DNA of 64,000 nt from Eriocheir sinensis. Lineage: Eukaryota; Arthropoda; Malacostraca; Decapoda; Varunidae. Position numbers and translations under genes: made by a program. Location: positions 10,169,804-10,233,803 of the forward strand of contig NC_066570.1 of assembly GCF_024679095.1 (NCBI RefSeq), read 5' to 3'. A model generated the notes under the pieces. The model worked only from the letters and a program-made list of their open reading frames with translations, was not told the DNA's origin and searched no databases. Positions 12,230 to 21,698 of the stretch are shown in pieces; position 1 is the first letter of the stretch; every line of letters starts with the position of its first letter.

Positions 12230-12886
12230 AGCTACGGTCACACTTGCTATTGTTAACGCAAGCCTGGCTTTTGTTTTCGCTGGCTTGCCAGCGATACGCG
12301 CGGCAGTCTGGTCACACCACATGCAAAGTCCGCTAGCTAGCTAGCTAGCGGATCATATCATAACAACACTAGCCGCTATGGAGGAAGCACTTCTTGGATT
12401 CGCTCTGTCCACAATTACTCTTGCCACTTGTTTTGTAGCCAGTGAGGACTTAAAGAAAAAAACAAAGTGAAACGAAAGTGGATAAGACCATGGCTGGCAA
12501 GTGTGTTCGCTCTTGCTCTTGCTGTACAGGTGACCCGTTAGAAAGTCACCGAGGTCAAATAAGAAATGAATATTATATTTCCATAAAAGAAAAAAAAATA
12601 CATTTGGAAATTTTCTTGTATTGTCGTTTAGCTTTTATATTACGCATTTAAAGTCCCTCCCCAAAAAAGAAATGGAATATTTTTTGATTGCATGTATGCT
12701 GAATAAACGATAGTTTCTTATTCCCTTCCATTCGGCTACCGCTGCCGCCAGCAGTACGGCCAGTGAAAACGGTCCGTATCGATAGCTCAAAGCAGCCGAT
12801 ATCATTAGCTCGTGCAGCGCAAATGGCTGGCCGATCAAGCCGTACCGCTGGATCCAGCGATATCAGTAGCTAGTGTGACCGCACCT
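12230..12886. mobile_element. PIF/Harbinger-like non-autonomous element nested in the RT
   Basis: A 657-bp insertion flanked by direct TTA repeats (12227-12229 and 12887-12889), the 3-bp target duplication typical of PIF/Harbinger. The termini are inverted repeats matching about 16 of 19 bases: left AGCTACGGTCACACTTGCT, right (reverse complement) AGGTGCGGTCACACTAGCT. Removing the element restores the RT frame exactly. Inside there is a CTAG-rich stretch near 12340, a second GGTCACAC near 12310, and a Harbinger-nuclease-like N-terminal relic. Confidence 0.85.
12378..12529 (+). pseudogene. Relic of a Harbinger nuclease (HARBI1-like) N-terminus
   Basis: Starts at an ATG with a hydrophobic helix-like segment (MEEALLGFALST) and a lysine run. 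After a +1 frame change it reads KRKWIRPWLA. The W-I-R-P-W-L motif at the N-terminus is a familiar mark of arthropod Harbinger nucleases. Nothing of the DDE catalytic domain remains. This supports the superfamily assignment of the surrounding element independently of its TTA target duplication. Confidence 0.6.
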
Positions 12887-13440
12887 TTAGGAGTCCTAGT
12901 GAGCGATGACCTCCGTCCTAGGGCTCAAGGCATTCAGGCTAAAAATCGGGCCATCAGAGTACTTGGTTTCATCTCAAGGAGCGTAAGCAATAGGAGCGCT
13001 GAAGTCATCCTCAAACTTTACTTAGCACTAGTTAGACCTCATCTCGATTATGCAGTTCAGTTCTGGTCCCCCACTATAGAATGGATATCAAGATGTTAGA
13101 ATCTGTACAGAGGAGGATGACAAAGATGATTCAGGGGGTGAGAAACTTGCCTTATGAAGACAGGCTGAAGCACTTAAATCTACACTTTCTAGAAAGGCGA
13201 AAGTTGCTAGGAGACTTGATCGAAGTCTACAAATGGATGAAGGGCTTTAATAGAGGGGATGTCAATAAGATTTTGATAGTAAAAGAGCCAGGCAGGACGC
13301 GTAGCAATGGTTTTAAGTTAGACAAATTCAGATTCAACAAAGACATAGGCAAGAATTGGTTCACCAATAGAGTGGTGGACGAATGGAACAGGCTTGGGAG
13401 CCATGTTGTGGGTGTCAAAAATTTATTTGACAGGGAATAA
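12887..13440 (+). pseudogene. CR1/Jockey-superfamily RT fragment, 3' part of the split copy
   Basis: Continues the RT interrupted at 12229: LGVLVSDDLRP, the connection region with KLYLALVRPHLDYAVQFWSP, then VQRRMTKMIQGVRNLPY, a RRKLLGDLIEVYK block and NRVVDEWNRLG, ending at TAA 13438-13440. One base is missing near 13072-13078, after the FWSP motif, so two frames are needed. This is the usual C-terminus of CR1-like ORF2 proteins. The catalytic part is on the other side of the Harbinger insertion. Confidence 0.85.
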
Positions 13441-13482
13441 GAAAAAATAAAACTACAAAAAAATGGGGGGAGTAATTATAAG

Positions 13483-13655
13483 AAAAATGCTACTCCTACT
13501 TAGAGGAGAGGACTAGATTACACAGCTAACGGCAACAACAAAAATGCTACTCCTACTTACGAGGAGAGGACTAGATTGCACAGCTAACAACAACAACAAA
13601 AATGCTACTCCTACTTACGAGGAGAGGACTATATTACACAAGTAACAAATAAAAA
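13483..13655. repeat. Three ~58-bp tandem repeats in the RT 3' UTR
   Basis: Three units start at 13483, 13540 and 13598, each beginning AAAAATGCTACTCCTACTTA and containing CTCCT...AGGAG, which can form a small hairpin, followed by a CAACAAC stretch. They sit directly after the RT stop, as tandem repeats often do in 3' UTRs of non-LTR elements. Confidence 0.8.
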
Positions 13656-14083
13656 ATAAGTTAACCAGCAAACTAACTTAAATAAAACGATGCTTCAAAG
13701 AGCTGCTTCGAATAGCGCTTCAGAGTGCGAGGGAAGGCAGCGAGAGAGGAAGCGAGCCTGTCAGAGGCAGCAGCTTATAGCTATTGAAAGAAGACGGGTC
13801 GGCGCTGGTTGTGATCCACCGTCGGGCTCGATATTTACTTAGACACGGCAAGCAGTCGACGCCCTGGATTTCTACTACTTACTGCCGGGATACGTCAAAC
13901 TACAATACTGCTCCCGCATCACCAGCCTTACCAGATACGGCGAGCAGACACGACGCCCGGACTACTATACTACTAACAACTAGGATTTGTCGATCAACAA
14001 TACTGCTGCCTGTCATTAACACCCTGATGGTTACAGCTAAGTACCTTTCTAGCATTAATCCTAATTTGGCCAAATAGGGGAGG
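13656..14083. other. No gene recognised; ends in a purine-rich tract before the LTR
   Basis: Moderately GC-rich sequence with two related phrases, around ACGGCAAGCAGTCGACGCCC (13845) and ACGGCGAGCAGACACGACGCCC-like (13936). It ends in AAATAGGGGAGG, immediately before the TGTTAGG start of the LTR. That is the position of a polypurine tract, so part of this stretch may be 3' internal sequence of a related LTR element. Confidence 0.4.
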
Positions 14084-14527
14084 TGTTAGGAGGGGAAAGA
14101 AATACGCACGACTCAAGAGAATCGGAGACGTTGCGTATGAAGCAGTACTGTACGTGTGGTGCGTCATAACGTCCACGCGACAGAAGGGCAGTAAAGTGTT
14201 CGGCACCACGAATAAGCGGTGTCGTTACGGAGCATGAAAACAACAAACCTCAGGTAAATTATATTAATAGTTCAGAATCACCTGAGGTTGTCATGCTAAA
14301 ATAAATTAACTTTCACAACAATTCACTAAATCATTACGTTTCGCCCTTTTCAGTGGTTTGTTCAGTGTACGAGGACAACATTCAAATAACTGGAATCCAT
14401 CTCCCTTTTATGTGAGTAGAAACCTGAACACCTTTTTATAAACCCAGCATTTAACTGTGAGCCACACCTACGAAGGTGAGGGGATTTCAGAGGGTTTACC
14501 CCAATAAGTGGCTACATATTTTCCACA
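14084..14527 (+). repeat. Putative BEL/Pao long terminal repeat (5')
   Basis: Starts TGTTAGGA, a usual BEL-type LTR start, and is taken to end at TTCCACA (14521-14527) because a primer-binding site follows 11 bases later. No second LTR copy is present in the window, so the boundaries are inferred. It includes an inverted pair, AACCTCAGGT (about 14248) and ACCTGAGGTT (about 14281). Length about 444 bp. Confidence 0.55.
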
Positions 14528-14538
14528 GCTAAAATTAA

Positions 14539-14556
14539 TGGTCCTTCGAACCGGAT
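14539..14556 (+). promoter_or_regulatory. tRNA primer-binding site of the BEL/Pao element
   Basis: TGGTCCTTCGAACCGGAT is complementary to a tRNA 3' end (CCA preceded by a TTCGAA-type T-arm). Its place just inside the LTR is where minus-strand DNA synthesis would be primed. Confidence 0.75.
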
Positions 14557-14576
14557 TTCCAGTTGTTTGAATTGTA

Positions 14577-15115
14577 ATGAGTTACAGGGTTGTTATTGGA
14601 GATCATTCGCAGGTTCCTAACTTTATACCAGCCCTACAAGATACAGAAATTGAAATCTGTAAAGTAAATGGCGGAAAACTAAAGATTTTTGGGAGCATTC
14701 ACGATTCCATGTAATGCGGGAAGATGAACACGACTTAGCCATTCTGTTCTTGGGCGGCAATGACGTTTATGATGGCTGCAGTCCTCGGGAACTAGTTAAT
14801 GAGATACTTCGAATCACTGACCACCTTCAACAACTTAATAAACGAGTGGCTGTCACATTACTGGAGCCTCGACATTACAGTAATGGTAATAGATTTGGAG
14901 TTAGTCCTACAACTTATAATAAGGTTTCAAAAGCAATTAATAAAGGTTTGTGGAAAAGTTTAAAGAACAAGAACATTCGAACCATCAACTTGGGAGCGAA
15001 ACCCTTTGCAGCAGGACACACAGCTGATGGTGTGCACTTTGAGCCACTAACAAAATTCTACATTGCTTCAAAATACAGGAATTGTGTTGAGCACCACCTT
15101 AATAAAGCAACTTAG
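14577..15115 (+). pseudogene. SGNH/GDSL-hydrolase-like ORF ahead of BEL gag (one frameshift)
   Basis: Two frames joined near 14711-14716. The first (14577-14713) begins MSYRVVIGD and carries a GD(H)S-like block I and a later N-G-G (block II). The second (14714-15115) has LFLGGNDV (block III, GxND) and GVHFEPL preceded by D (block V, DxxH). The order and spacing fit an SGNH-fold esterase of about 180 residues. In block I a His separates D from S, so the catalytic Ser context is unusual. It lies between the primer-binding site and gag. SGNH domains are known in CR1-type ORF1 proteins; here the carrier is an LTR element. Activity is not claimed. Confidence 0.6.
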
Positions 15116-15131
15116 ATTTAATATAACAACA

Positions 15132-17315
15132 ATGACTTATATCGAACAGTGTAAAAGATCCTTGCAAGCCTTTAAAGGCCACATAACAAGAGCCATCAAC
15201 AACTGCAATTCGATTATCTCAAGTGAAACTATAGATATAGATAAATTGGAAACATCAATTTCTTTCCTCGAGAGAAAGTGGCCTGGGTATGAAGAAGCTT
15301 ACATGAGTTTAGAAGCAACAATGATAGCTTCTGATGTGGGATCTGACACGAGTTCGGAGCAAGAAGAATACTATACAGTTTGGGAGAACTATCAAGACAA
15401 TTTGGCGAAATTTAAATCTCGCTTACGAAACCTTGGTGAGAACCCAAAGAATGAAGCTCCCAGAGTAGGCACTATGGCAATAGCAAAGCTGCCCATAATT
15501 AAATTGCCAACGTTTTCAGGCGACTACACTGAATGTGAATCCTTTTTTGATCAGTTTCAGGCCCAAATCGGGAAACGAAGTGACTTAGAGCCAGTAACCA
15601 AATTACAGTATTTAAAGTCTCAATTAAAAGGCAGTGCACTAGACTTAATTAAGAATATTCCATCTCTTGATGTTAACTACCAGCACGCTGTTGATGCTTT
15701 AAAGGAAGTTTATGGAGATGGGGAAAGGATTAAAAGAGGCATCTTGAGTAAAATTCTAGATCTTGCATCTCCTACAGTAACTAACAGTAGGAATGATCTT
15801 GAGTCCTTTAGAATATCTTTAATAAACTTAACAAGGGCACTGAAAGACAAAACAGACTACTCGGACTGCGAGTGGATAATAGCCTTCATGTTCCAACGTA
15901 AGCTTCCTAAAGCAGCTATTCATCAACTCTACCTAAAATATGGTAAGAACTATTTTTCTATAGAGGAGATGACAGATGGCCTAAAGCATCTAGTATCTCA
16001 CATGGACATAGAAGATGGACAGGTGAGCAAGAAGTCAAAGGATAATAATACTTCAACGAATGGGAAACAAAATGCAAAAATTGATATTGGAACGTATTCC
16101 TATCACAAAGGAACTGATCAAGCTAAACCTAAATCAAAAGTAAACCTTCAGAACAAAGGAAAATTTGTATGTATGTACTGCAGCGGTCAACACTATACAA
16201 GTGAATGTGAAAATTATGCTACAGTGGCAACGAGACAATCTCGCTTGATGGAATTAAACCGATGCAGTAGATGTGTTAGTACACAACACAATGCAGACAA
16301 TTGCAACATGGTGTTACTAGACTACAAAAGATGTCATAAAGGTAAACATCATACCGCACTGTGTGTTTCCAAGGTTAAAGGCAGGAGTAGTAGTGTTCAA
16401 GAAGAACGTCCACAAACCACACAGCAAGCTGTCATGTCAGTTAAAGGCAAAGTGAAGTCTAGATCAACAGCACTTCCCACAGCAACCATAGAAGTTCGCA
16501 ATGAACATAGCAAACAAAAACTATATACCAGAGCGTTCTTTGACCAAGGATCTCAGTGTACTTTTATCAAAGAAGACTTGGTTAAGAAGCTACAGTTGAA
16601 GATAAGTGGGAAAGTTAGATTGGCTATGTCTGGGTTTTTGCATTCAAAGGATTATGAAGAGTATAACTTGGTACGCCCGGTTGTTCGTCTTGGTAACAGG
16701 CTTAAAAGAATAACTGCCTTAGTAGTTGAGCGGCTCCCAGGAAAAATCAGTGTGCCAGGACTAACCAGAGTTGCAAAGATGTTGAAGGAGGCTGGGCTAG
16801 AACTTGCGGACAAACATTTGACTAGTGATGTAATAGATGGAATAGAACTTGTCATAGGTGGAGACTTCTACGGAGAATTTATCACAGGTCTCGCAACTTA
16901 CTCTCAAACTCGACTGAGTGGAAGCCCTGGAGGGTATTTAATATATGGACAGATTCCTAATAACGAAACTGAATCTTCAGAAAATTCACAGAATGCACTG
17001 GTGGCCAGATTGTGTATCCAACCAGATCCTACGGAGATCAAACAGCTGATGGAAGAAACTGAGGTGGAAATCCATAAACTGTGGGATTTAGACACCATAG
17101 GAATTGATACCCAGAAACCTCCACCAGATGACTGTTTGGCATACCAAGATTATCTAGATTCTGTACAGTTCAAAGGAAATAAGTACTTCGTCAGGCTGCC
17201 ATGGAAATTGAATTGCCCTAAACTTCCCAGCAATTTTTCTATGGCGTTAGGACAGCTGAAGAGTTTAGCAAATACCTGGCGGCACGAAATGAAGTTGAAG
17301 TTTATCATGATCTGA
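15132..17315 (+). CDS. BEL/Pao Gag-protease part of the polyprotein (DUF1759, zinc knuckles, A17-type protease)
   Basis: A 727-residue ORF. I chose the ATG at 15132 because Gag-like sequence starts there; an upstream in-frame ATG at 15063 overlaps the preceding ORF. Domains in order: a coiled N-terminus; the DUF1759 Gag domain (from LPTFSGDYTECESFFDQF through VDALKEVYGDGERI); Cys/His knuckles (CMYCSGQHYTSEC, then CSRCVSTQHNADNC and a third CHKGKHHTALC-like unit); then a retropepsin-like DUF1758 region with FFDQGSQCTFI, where D-x-G has become D-Q-G. It stops at 17315 only because of a frameshift into the RT. It belongs to the mobile element at 14084-20304. Confidence 0.85.
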   Translation: MTYIEQCKRSLQAFKGHITRAINNCNSIISSETIDIDKLETSISFLERKWPGYEEAYMSLEATMIASDVGSDTSSEQEEYYTVWENYQDNLAKFKSRLRNLGENPKNEAPRVGTMAIAKLPIIKLPTFSGDYTECESFFDQFQAQIGKRSDLEPVTKLQYLKSQLKGSALDLIKNIPSLDVNYQHAVDALKEVYGDGERIKRGILSKILDLASPTVTNSRNDLESFRISLINLTRALKDKTDYSDCEWIIAFMFQRKLPKAAIHQLYLKYGKNYFSIEEMTDGLKHLVSHMDIEDGQVSKKSKDNNTSTNGKQNAKIDIGTYSYHKGTDQAKPKSKVNLQNKGKFVCMYCSGQHYTSECENYATVATRQSRLMELNRCSRCVSTQHNADNCNMVLLDYKRCHKGKHHTALCVSKVKGRSSSVQEERPQTTQQAVMSVKGKVKSRSTALPTATIEVRNEHSKQKLYTRAFFDQGSQCTFIKEDLVKKLQLKISGKVRLAMSGFLHSKDYEEYNLVRPVVRLGNRLKRITALVVERLPGKISVPGLTRVAKMLKEAGLELADKHLTSDVIDGIELVIGGDFYGEFITGLATYSQTRLSGSPGGYLIYGQIPNNETESSENSQNALVARLCIQPDPTEIKQLMEETEVEIHKLWDLDTIGIDTQKPPPDDCLAYQDYLDSVQFKGNKYFVRLPWKLNCPKLPSNFSMALGQLKSLANTWRHEMKLKFIMI

Positions 17316-18158
17316 TTCAGACTCAATTAGAGAATGATTTCATTGAGATAGTTCCAGCAGCATCTCCGACAGATCAGTGCCACTATCTCCTCATCACGGG
17401 ATTAAGAAAGATAGTGCTACAACTCCCTTGCGTATTGTATTCAACTGCAGTGCCAAGAGGAGCGGCCAACCGTCTCTAAACGACTGCCTAATGAAAGGAC
17501 CCTCCTTAACTGAAAAACTAGGCGACGTATTGCTAAGATTCAGAACTAACAAGTACGCATTCAGTGCAGATATAAGTAAAGCCTTTCTGAGAGTAGGATT
17601 ACAAGAGTGTGATAGAGATTTCACAAGATTTCTGTGGTATGAAAATCCGCAGAATCTTAGTTTTCCTCCAGTTACATATCGGTTCAAGTCGGTGTTATTT
17701 GGAGCAACCTGTAGTCCATTCCTCTTGCAAGCTACCATAGATTACCATCTAAGGAACTCTGACAATATTTACAAAACTCTAATAAGCCAGAACCTCTACG
17801 TGGACAACTTTCAAGGGACAGTTGATTGCCAACAACAACTATTTTATGTCTACGAAAATGCAAACATGGAATTAGCCAGGGCTAATCTTCCCCTGAGGGT
17901 GTGGGTCTCTAATAATGCGGCCCTTAATAGTAGAATTGCGGAGGATTTTGAAGATTATACAGTTCCTTCTTCTACTAGCGTATTGGGTCTGTACTGGGAT
18001 GTTCAGAATGACGAGCTAAGTATCAAACCACCTGCTCTTGTGGACCACAGTTCCCTTAGCAAGAGGAAATTATTGTCTCTGATATCTTCAGTATTTGACC
18101 CGCTTGGGTTACTAGCACCAATTACCATCAGGGAAAATTACTAAAAGAAGCCTGGCAA
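17285..18158 (+). pseudogene. BEL/Pao reverse transcriptase (frameshifted)
   Basis: RT region needing at least three frames: about 17285-17385, 17377-18144, and a shift near 18140. Motifs: LRIVFNCSAK, SADISKAFLRV with the first catalytic Asp, FGATCSPFLLQ, and LYVDNF, the YxDD-box with N in place of the last D (as is common in BEL elements, Y-V-D-D/N). It ends in the FDPLGLLAPI motif typical of BEL/Pao. One missing base near 17385 and another near 18136 inactivate it. Confidence 0.88.
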
Positions 18159-18743
18159 ATGAAGCGTGGTTGGGACGAGCCTTTGCCTCCCTCCTTTACA
18201 GAGGAATGGCTGAAATTAAAAGCTGATTTCTTGAAAGCAGATACCATCCTTTTCCCCCGAAATATAGGGCAAGATAATAAGTCATGTACGCTTCACGTAT
18301 TTTGTGATGCCTCAGCGAAGGCGTATGGAGCAGTAGCCTACCTTGTGTCAGACGACAAGAGCAACATATTAACTGCCAAAGCTAGAGTAACACCAATGAA
18401 AGTTCGCTCACTCCCACAATTGGAACTAACAGCTATACAAGTGGGAACGCAACTAGCAAAGTATGTTACAAACACTCTTAAGACTTTGAACATAGAAAAT
18501 GTCTTCATATGGTCGGATAATGAAGCTGATCTTCAATGGATAAAAAACAATAACAGCAATATAGTTTATGTCAAAAACAGAGTAGCAAGTATAAGAGAAC
18601 TCGCTTCTAACTTCAACTTTAACTACGTACCATCCAGCAGCAACCCGGCGGATCTTCTGTCAAAAGGAAACGCTCTGGATGCATGGGCCCTTTTGGATAG
18701 ACCGTCCAGACAAGTGGCCAGCACAGAAAGAAAACGTGGTTAG
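18159..18743 (+). pseudogene. BEL/Pao RNase H region
   Basis: About 195 codons starting KRGWDEPLP. LHVFCDASAKAYGAVAYL holds the first RNase H Asp, LPQLELTAIQ the Glu, IWSDNEADLQWI the second Asp, and SSNPADLLSKG the closing motif. The frame overlaps the following integrase frame by 65 bases, consistent with one more single-base lesion. It lies directly downstream of the RT, as expected in a BEL polyprotein. Confidence 0.85.
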
Positions 18744-20304
18744 CGTAAACACCGTAGTAGAGGCAGTTACTTGTGACCCCATATTCAAGGCTTCAGATAT
18801 GTCTTCTCTTACAAAGATTATTAATGTAACCAATAATGTCTTCAAATTCATCAAGGCAGTTAAGCCTTCGGTGCAACTACCGAGTGCAATGACATACTGG
18901 TTGCAAGGCATACAACAGTATCATTATCAAGAAGAATACGAATATCTCACTTCTAAGAATTACTTCACTAAAGGAAAACTAAGTTTAGTAAGACTATCAA
19001 ACAGTGATATAGGAATTCCGGCAAAATTTCCCATAGTACTTCCTCGTCGATCTTGGCTTACCTCACTTATTGTGAGAAGAGCGCATGAACAAACATTGCA
19101 TGGAGGGGTAGCCGAGAATCTGAGTTTAGTGCGGGAACAGTACTGGATACCAAAAGGAAGACAGATAGTAAAAATGAGGTCAGCAAATGCCTTGTGTCGA
19201 ATCATGAACGGAAGAAAGATGACGCTGCCAGGTCCCCTGCATTACCTAAAGAAAGGGTAATTCATGCAGAACCTTTTCATACGGTTGGGATAGACTACAC
19301 GGGAAGCATAACTATCAGTAACCCTACCAACAATGGGTTTGATAAGTATTACATTTGCTTGTTCACGTGTGCCACTACACGTGCTGTTCACTTGGAATTA
19401 GCAAAGGACTTAACAGCGCAAACATTTATCAATTTGTTAAGAAGGTTCATCGCGCGGCGATCCTCTCCTAAAGTAATAATATCCGACAACGCCAGTAACT
19501 TCAAAGGCAGAAAAATTCCTACAAAATTTACATGAAGAGCCACTTGTTAAAGCTCACCTGAATAAACATCTGATTGAATGGAGGTTCATACCCCCGAGCC
19601 CCATGGATGGGAGGATTTTGAACGGCTAATTGGTGTAGTAAAGAGCTGCATTAGGAAAGTTCTTTTCAAAAGGAAAATTTCTGAGGATGAATTACGAACC
19701 ATCTTGACAGAAGTAGAAATGCGGATAAACAACCGCCCATTAACCTACATAGATGATGACGTCAGTCATCCGCAACCCTTGACCCCTGCACATTTGATAT
19801 ATGGGAGACGTTTACAGCCCATGCCTGTTGATATAGAAGATAAATCCACGGACCCAGACTACCTCAGCGTGGATGAATTGCATAACAGATACACATTTAT
19901 TTGTGAGAGAATTAAACACTGGGAAAGGGTGGAAGAAAGAATACCTAATGTCATTACGCGAAAGGTTCTATGGAGCCCAACCACCGAGTGATAAAGACAC
20001 CTTAAACGTGGGCGATATAGTGATCGTTGAAACTGAAGGAAACTGAGATTCTTGGCCTCTAGGAAGAATTACAGCCAAGCATCCTGACAAGTCTGGCACC
20101 ACAAGTGTAGTGGAGGTGGTTTCTAAAGGAACAAAAGGTTTAAAGACCATTAACAAACTCATTCCCTTAGAGTTACACTGTGATCCTGAAGCGACTAAGA
20201 CACAAAGGAACACAAAGGAAGAACAAACAACAGCAGACCTGCTGGTCCTTACGAGGCTGTTTGTGACAAGCTACACTAACTATCTAATCAAAGGTGGAAG
20301 ATGA
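18679..20304 (+). pseudogene. BEL/Pao integrase and C-terminal DUF5641 region (frameshifted)
   Basis: Four frames cover it. The first (18679-19260) has the H2C2 zinc-binding start (H-EQTLH). The second (19194-19535) has the core: VGIDYTG with the first Asp and ISDNASNF with the second. The third (19578-19991) has ERLIGVVK with the catalytic Glu, NNRPLTY, and PLTPAHLIYGR, typical of BEL. The fourth reaches 20304 with GDIVIVE and LGRI-AKHPDKSG of DUF5641. A Trp codon is damaged just before the catalytic Glu. The end is cut off by the adjoining CR1-like 3' UTR, and no 3' LTR is found. Confidence 0.85.
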
Positions 20305-21698
20305 AGGACAGCAAAGGCGAAGGCTCCTCGCCACCCATCCCTCCAGCCAAAGCTGGCAGGAAAAAGAACCATGCAGCATGGAAAAACTGCATGGAATTTA
20401 TGTAGGAAAGACGAAAGAACTACCATTACTGCTACCACTAACCGGGCAATAAAAGCGGACAAGGACACCAGTATTCGAAAGAACTTAACGTTATTACGAC
20501 AATGAGTAATATCTTAGTTGCTGGTTGGATTCAAAACACTTGTCTAATCTATTCTTGAAGGCCGTAACTGTTGTACTATCAACGACATCACAAGGTAGAG
20601 AGTTCCAAACATTAACAACTCGATTGAAGAAGAAGTGTTTAGCTTCGTGCGACGAGAATCTTTTACCACTTATCTTCAAATTGTGATTTCTTCTTCTTCT
20701 ATTTGATCGATCAATTGTAAAGTAATCTTCCGCATTAATATCACTGAATCCTTTAAACATTTTAAACACTTCTATTAGATCGCCTCGCATTCTTCGTTTT
20801 GATAGGCTGAATAAATTTACTTCTTTAAGCCTTTGTTCATATGACAAATTTCTCAACCTAGGAATCATCTTTGTTATTCTTCGTTGGACCCGTTCCAACT
20901 TTTCTATGTCTTTTCTGTAGTAGGGAGACCAAAACTGTACACAGTACTCTAGACGGGGTCGAACCAACGAATTATACAGTTTTAATATTACTTTTTCCGA
21001 TTTATTATTAAAGACTCGTCCGATGAAGCCAACCAATTTGTTTGCAGTTTTAACTACCTCTGAACAATGCTGACCGGGCTTTAAATCGCTTGATATAGTG
21101 ATTCCAAGATCCTTTTCTTTACTTACTGCAGAAAGTTGTTGGCCATTCATTACGTACCGAACGCGATTGTTATTTTTTCCGATGTGCAACACTTTACATT
21201 TCTCAACGTTAAATTTCATTTGCCATTGATTGGCCCAACGTGCAAGTCGATCTATATCTGATTGTAAAGCTTCTTCGTCGAGTATCGCAGTTACTTTACT
21301 AGCAATTTTTGTGTCATCAGCAAATTTTGATACTTTGCAAATGAGCCCATCATCGATATCATTAACATAAATTAAGAAGAGCATGGGGCCAGGCACTGAT
21401 CCTTGAGGTACGCCGCTTTTGACATCGAGCCAGTTAGATGTAACACCGTTTAGAACTACTCTCTGTTTCCGCTCAGAGAGCCAGTCCACAAGCCAATTGT
21501 GAATGTTACCCGAGATACCGTGCGCCAGTAGTTTGCTGAGCAATCGTTGGTGGGGGACCTTATCAAATGCCTTTTGAAATTCCAGATATATGATATCTAC
21601 TGATCTGCTTTCATCGAACACCTCAAAAATATAGTGAAAAAAATCAAGTAAGTTAGTCAAACACGAACGTTTACTACGGAAGCCATGTTGCGAATTAT
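20305..21698 (-). mobile_element. 5'-truncated CR1-like non-LTR retrotransposon
   Basis: Contains the RT ORF 20494-21690 and a 3' UTR at 20305-20493. Its 3' UTR phrase GGCTCCTCGCCACCCATCCC is shared with 54.95 kb (GGCTCCTCCCCACCCACCTC), showing that both are CR1-like 3' ends of related families. The 5' end abuts pogo copy 1 at about 21699. Confidence 0.8.
20494..21690 (-). CDS. CR1-like RT, C-terminal two thirds, uninterrupted
   Basis: Open over about 398 residues from HGFRSKRS to the stop at 20494, the best preserved RT in the window. Motifs in order: YLEFQKAFDKVPHQRLL (first catalytic Asp region, here E-F-Q), SGVPQGSVPGPMLF, FADDTKIA (catalytic DD), KFNVEKCKVLHIG, SLVRPRLEYCVQFWSP, RVQRRITKMIPRLRN and WNSLPCDVV. 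The open frame continues 44 codons further upstream, but those come from the antisense of the neighbouring pogo element. The endonuclease and N-terminal RT are missing, so it cannot retrotranspose alone. The lack of lesions suggests a young insertion. Confidence 0.85.
   Translation of the reverse strand, partial: QHGFRSKRSCLTNLLDFFHYIFEVFDESRSVDIIYLEFQKAFDKVPHQRLLSKLLAHGISGNIHNWLVDWLSERKQRVVLNGVTSNWLDVKSGVPQGSVPGPMLFLIYVNDIDDGLICKVSKFADDTKIASKVTAILDEEALQSDIDRLARWANQWQMKFNVEKCKVLHIGKNNNRVRYVMNGQQLSAVSKEKDLGITISSDLKPGQHCSEVVKTANKLVGFIGRVFNNKSEKVILKLYNSLVRPRLEYCVQFWSPYYRKDIEKLERVQRRITKMIPRLRNLSYEQRLKEVNLFSLSKRRMRGDLIEVFKMFKGFSDINAEDYFTIDRSNRRRRNHNLKISGKRFSSHEAKHFFFNRVVNVWNSLPCDVVDSTTVTAFKNRLDKCFESNQQLRYYSLS

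Larger units (their letters stand above)
14084..20304 (+). mobile_element. BEL/Pao LTR retrotransposon, 3' truncated, inactive
   Basis: Order: LTR, primer-binding site, SGNH-like ORF, Gag, protease, RT, RNase H, integrase, DUF5641. At least seven frame changes. No 3' LTR, because the right end is replaced by a minus-strand CR1-like element at about 20305. Confidence 0.85.

Noticed and set aside
13784..14077. 97-codon plus-strand ORF before the LTR
   Set aside because: No motif, composition not clearly coding, and it lies in sequence that may be LTR-element 3' non-coding DNA.
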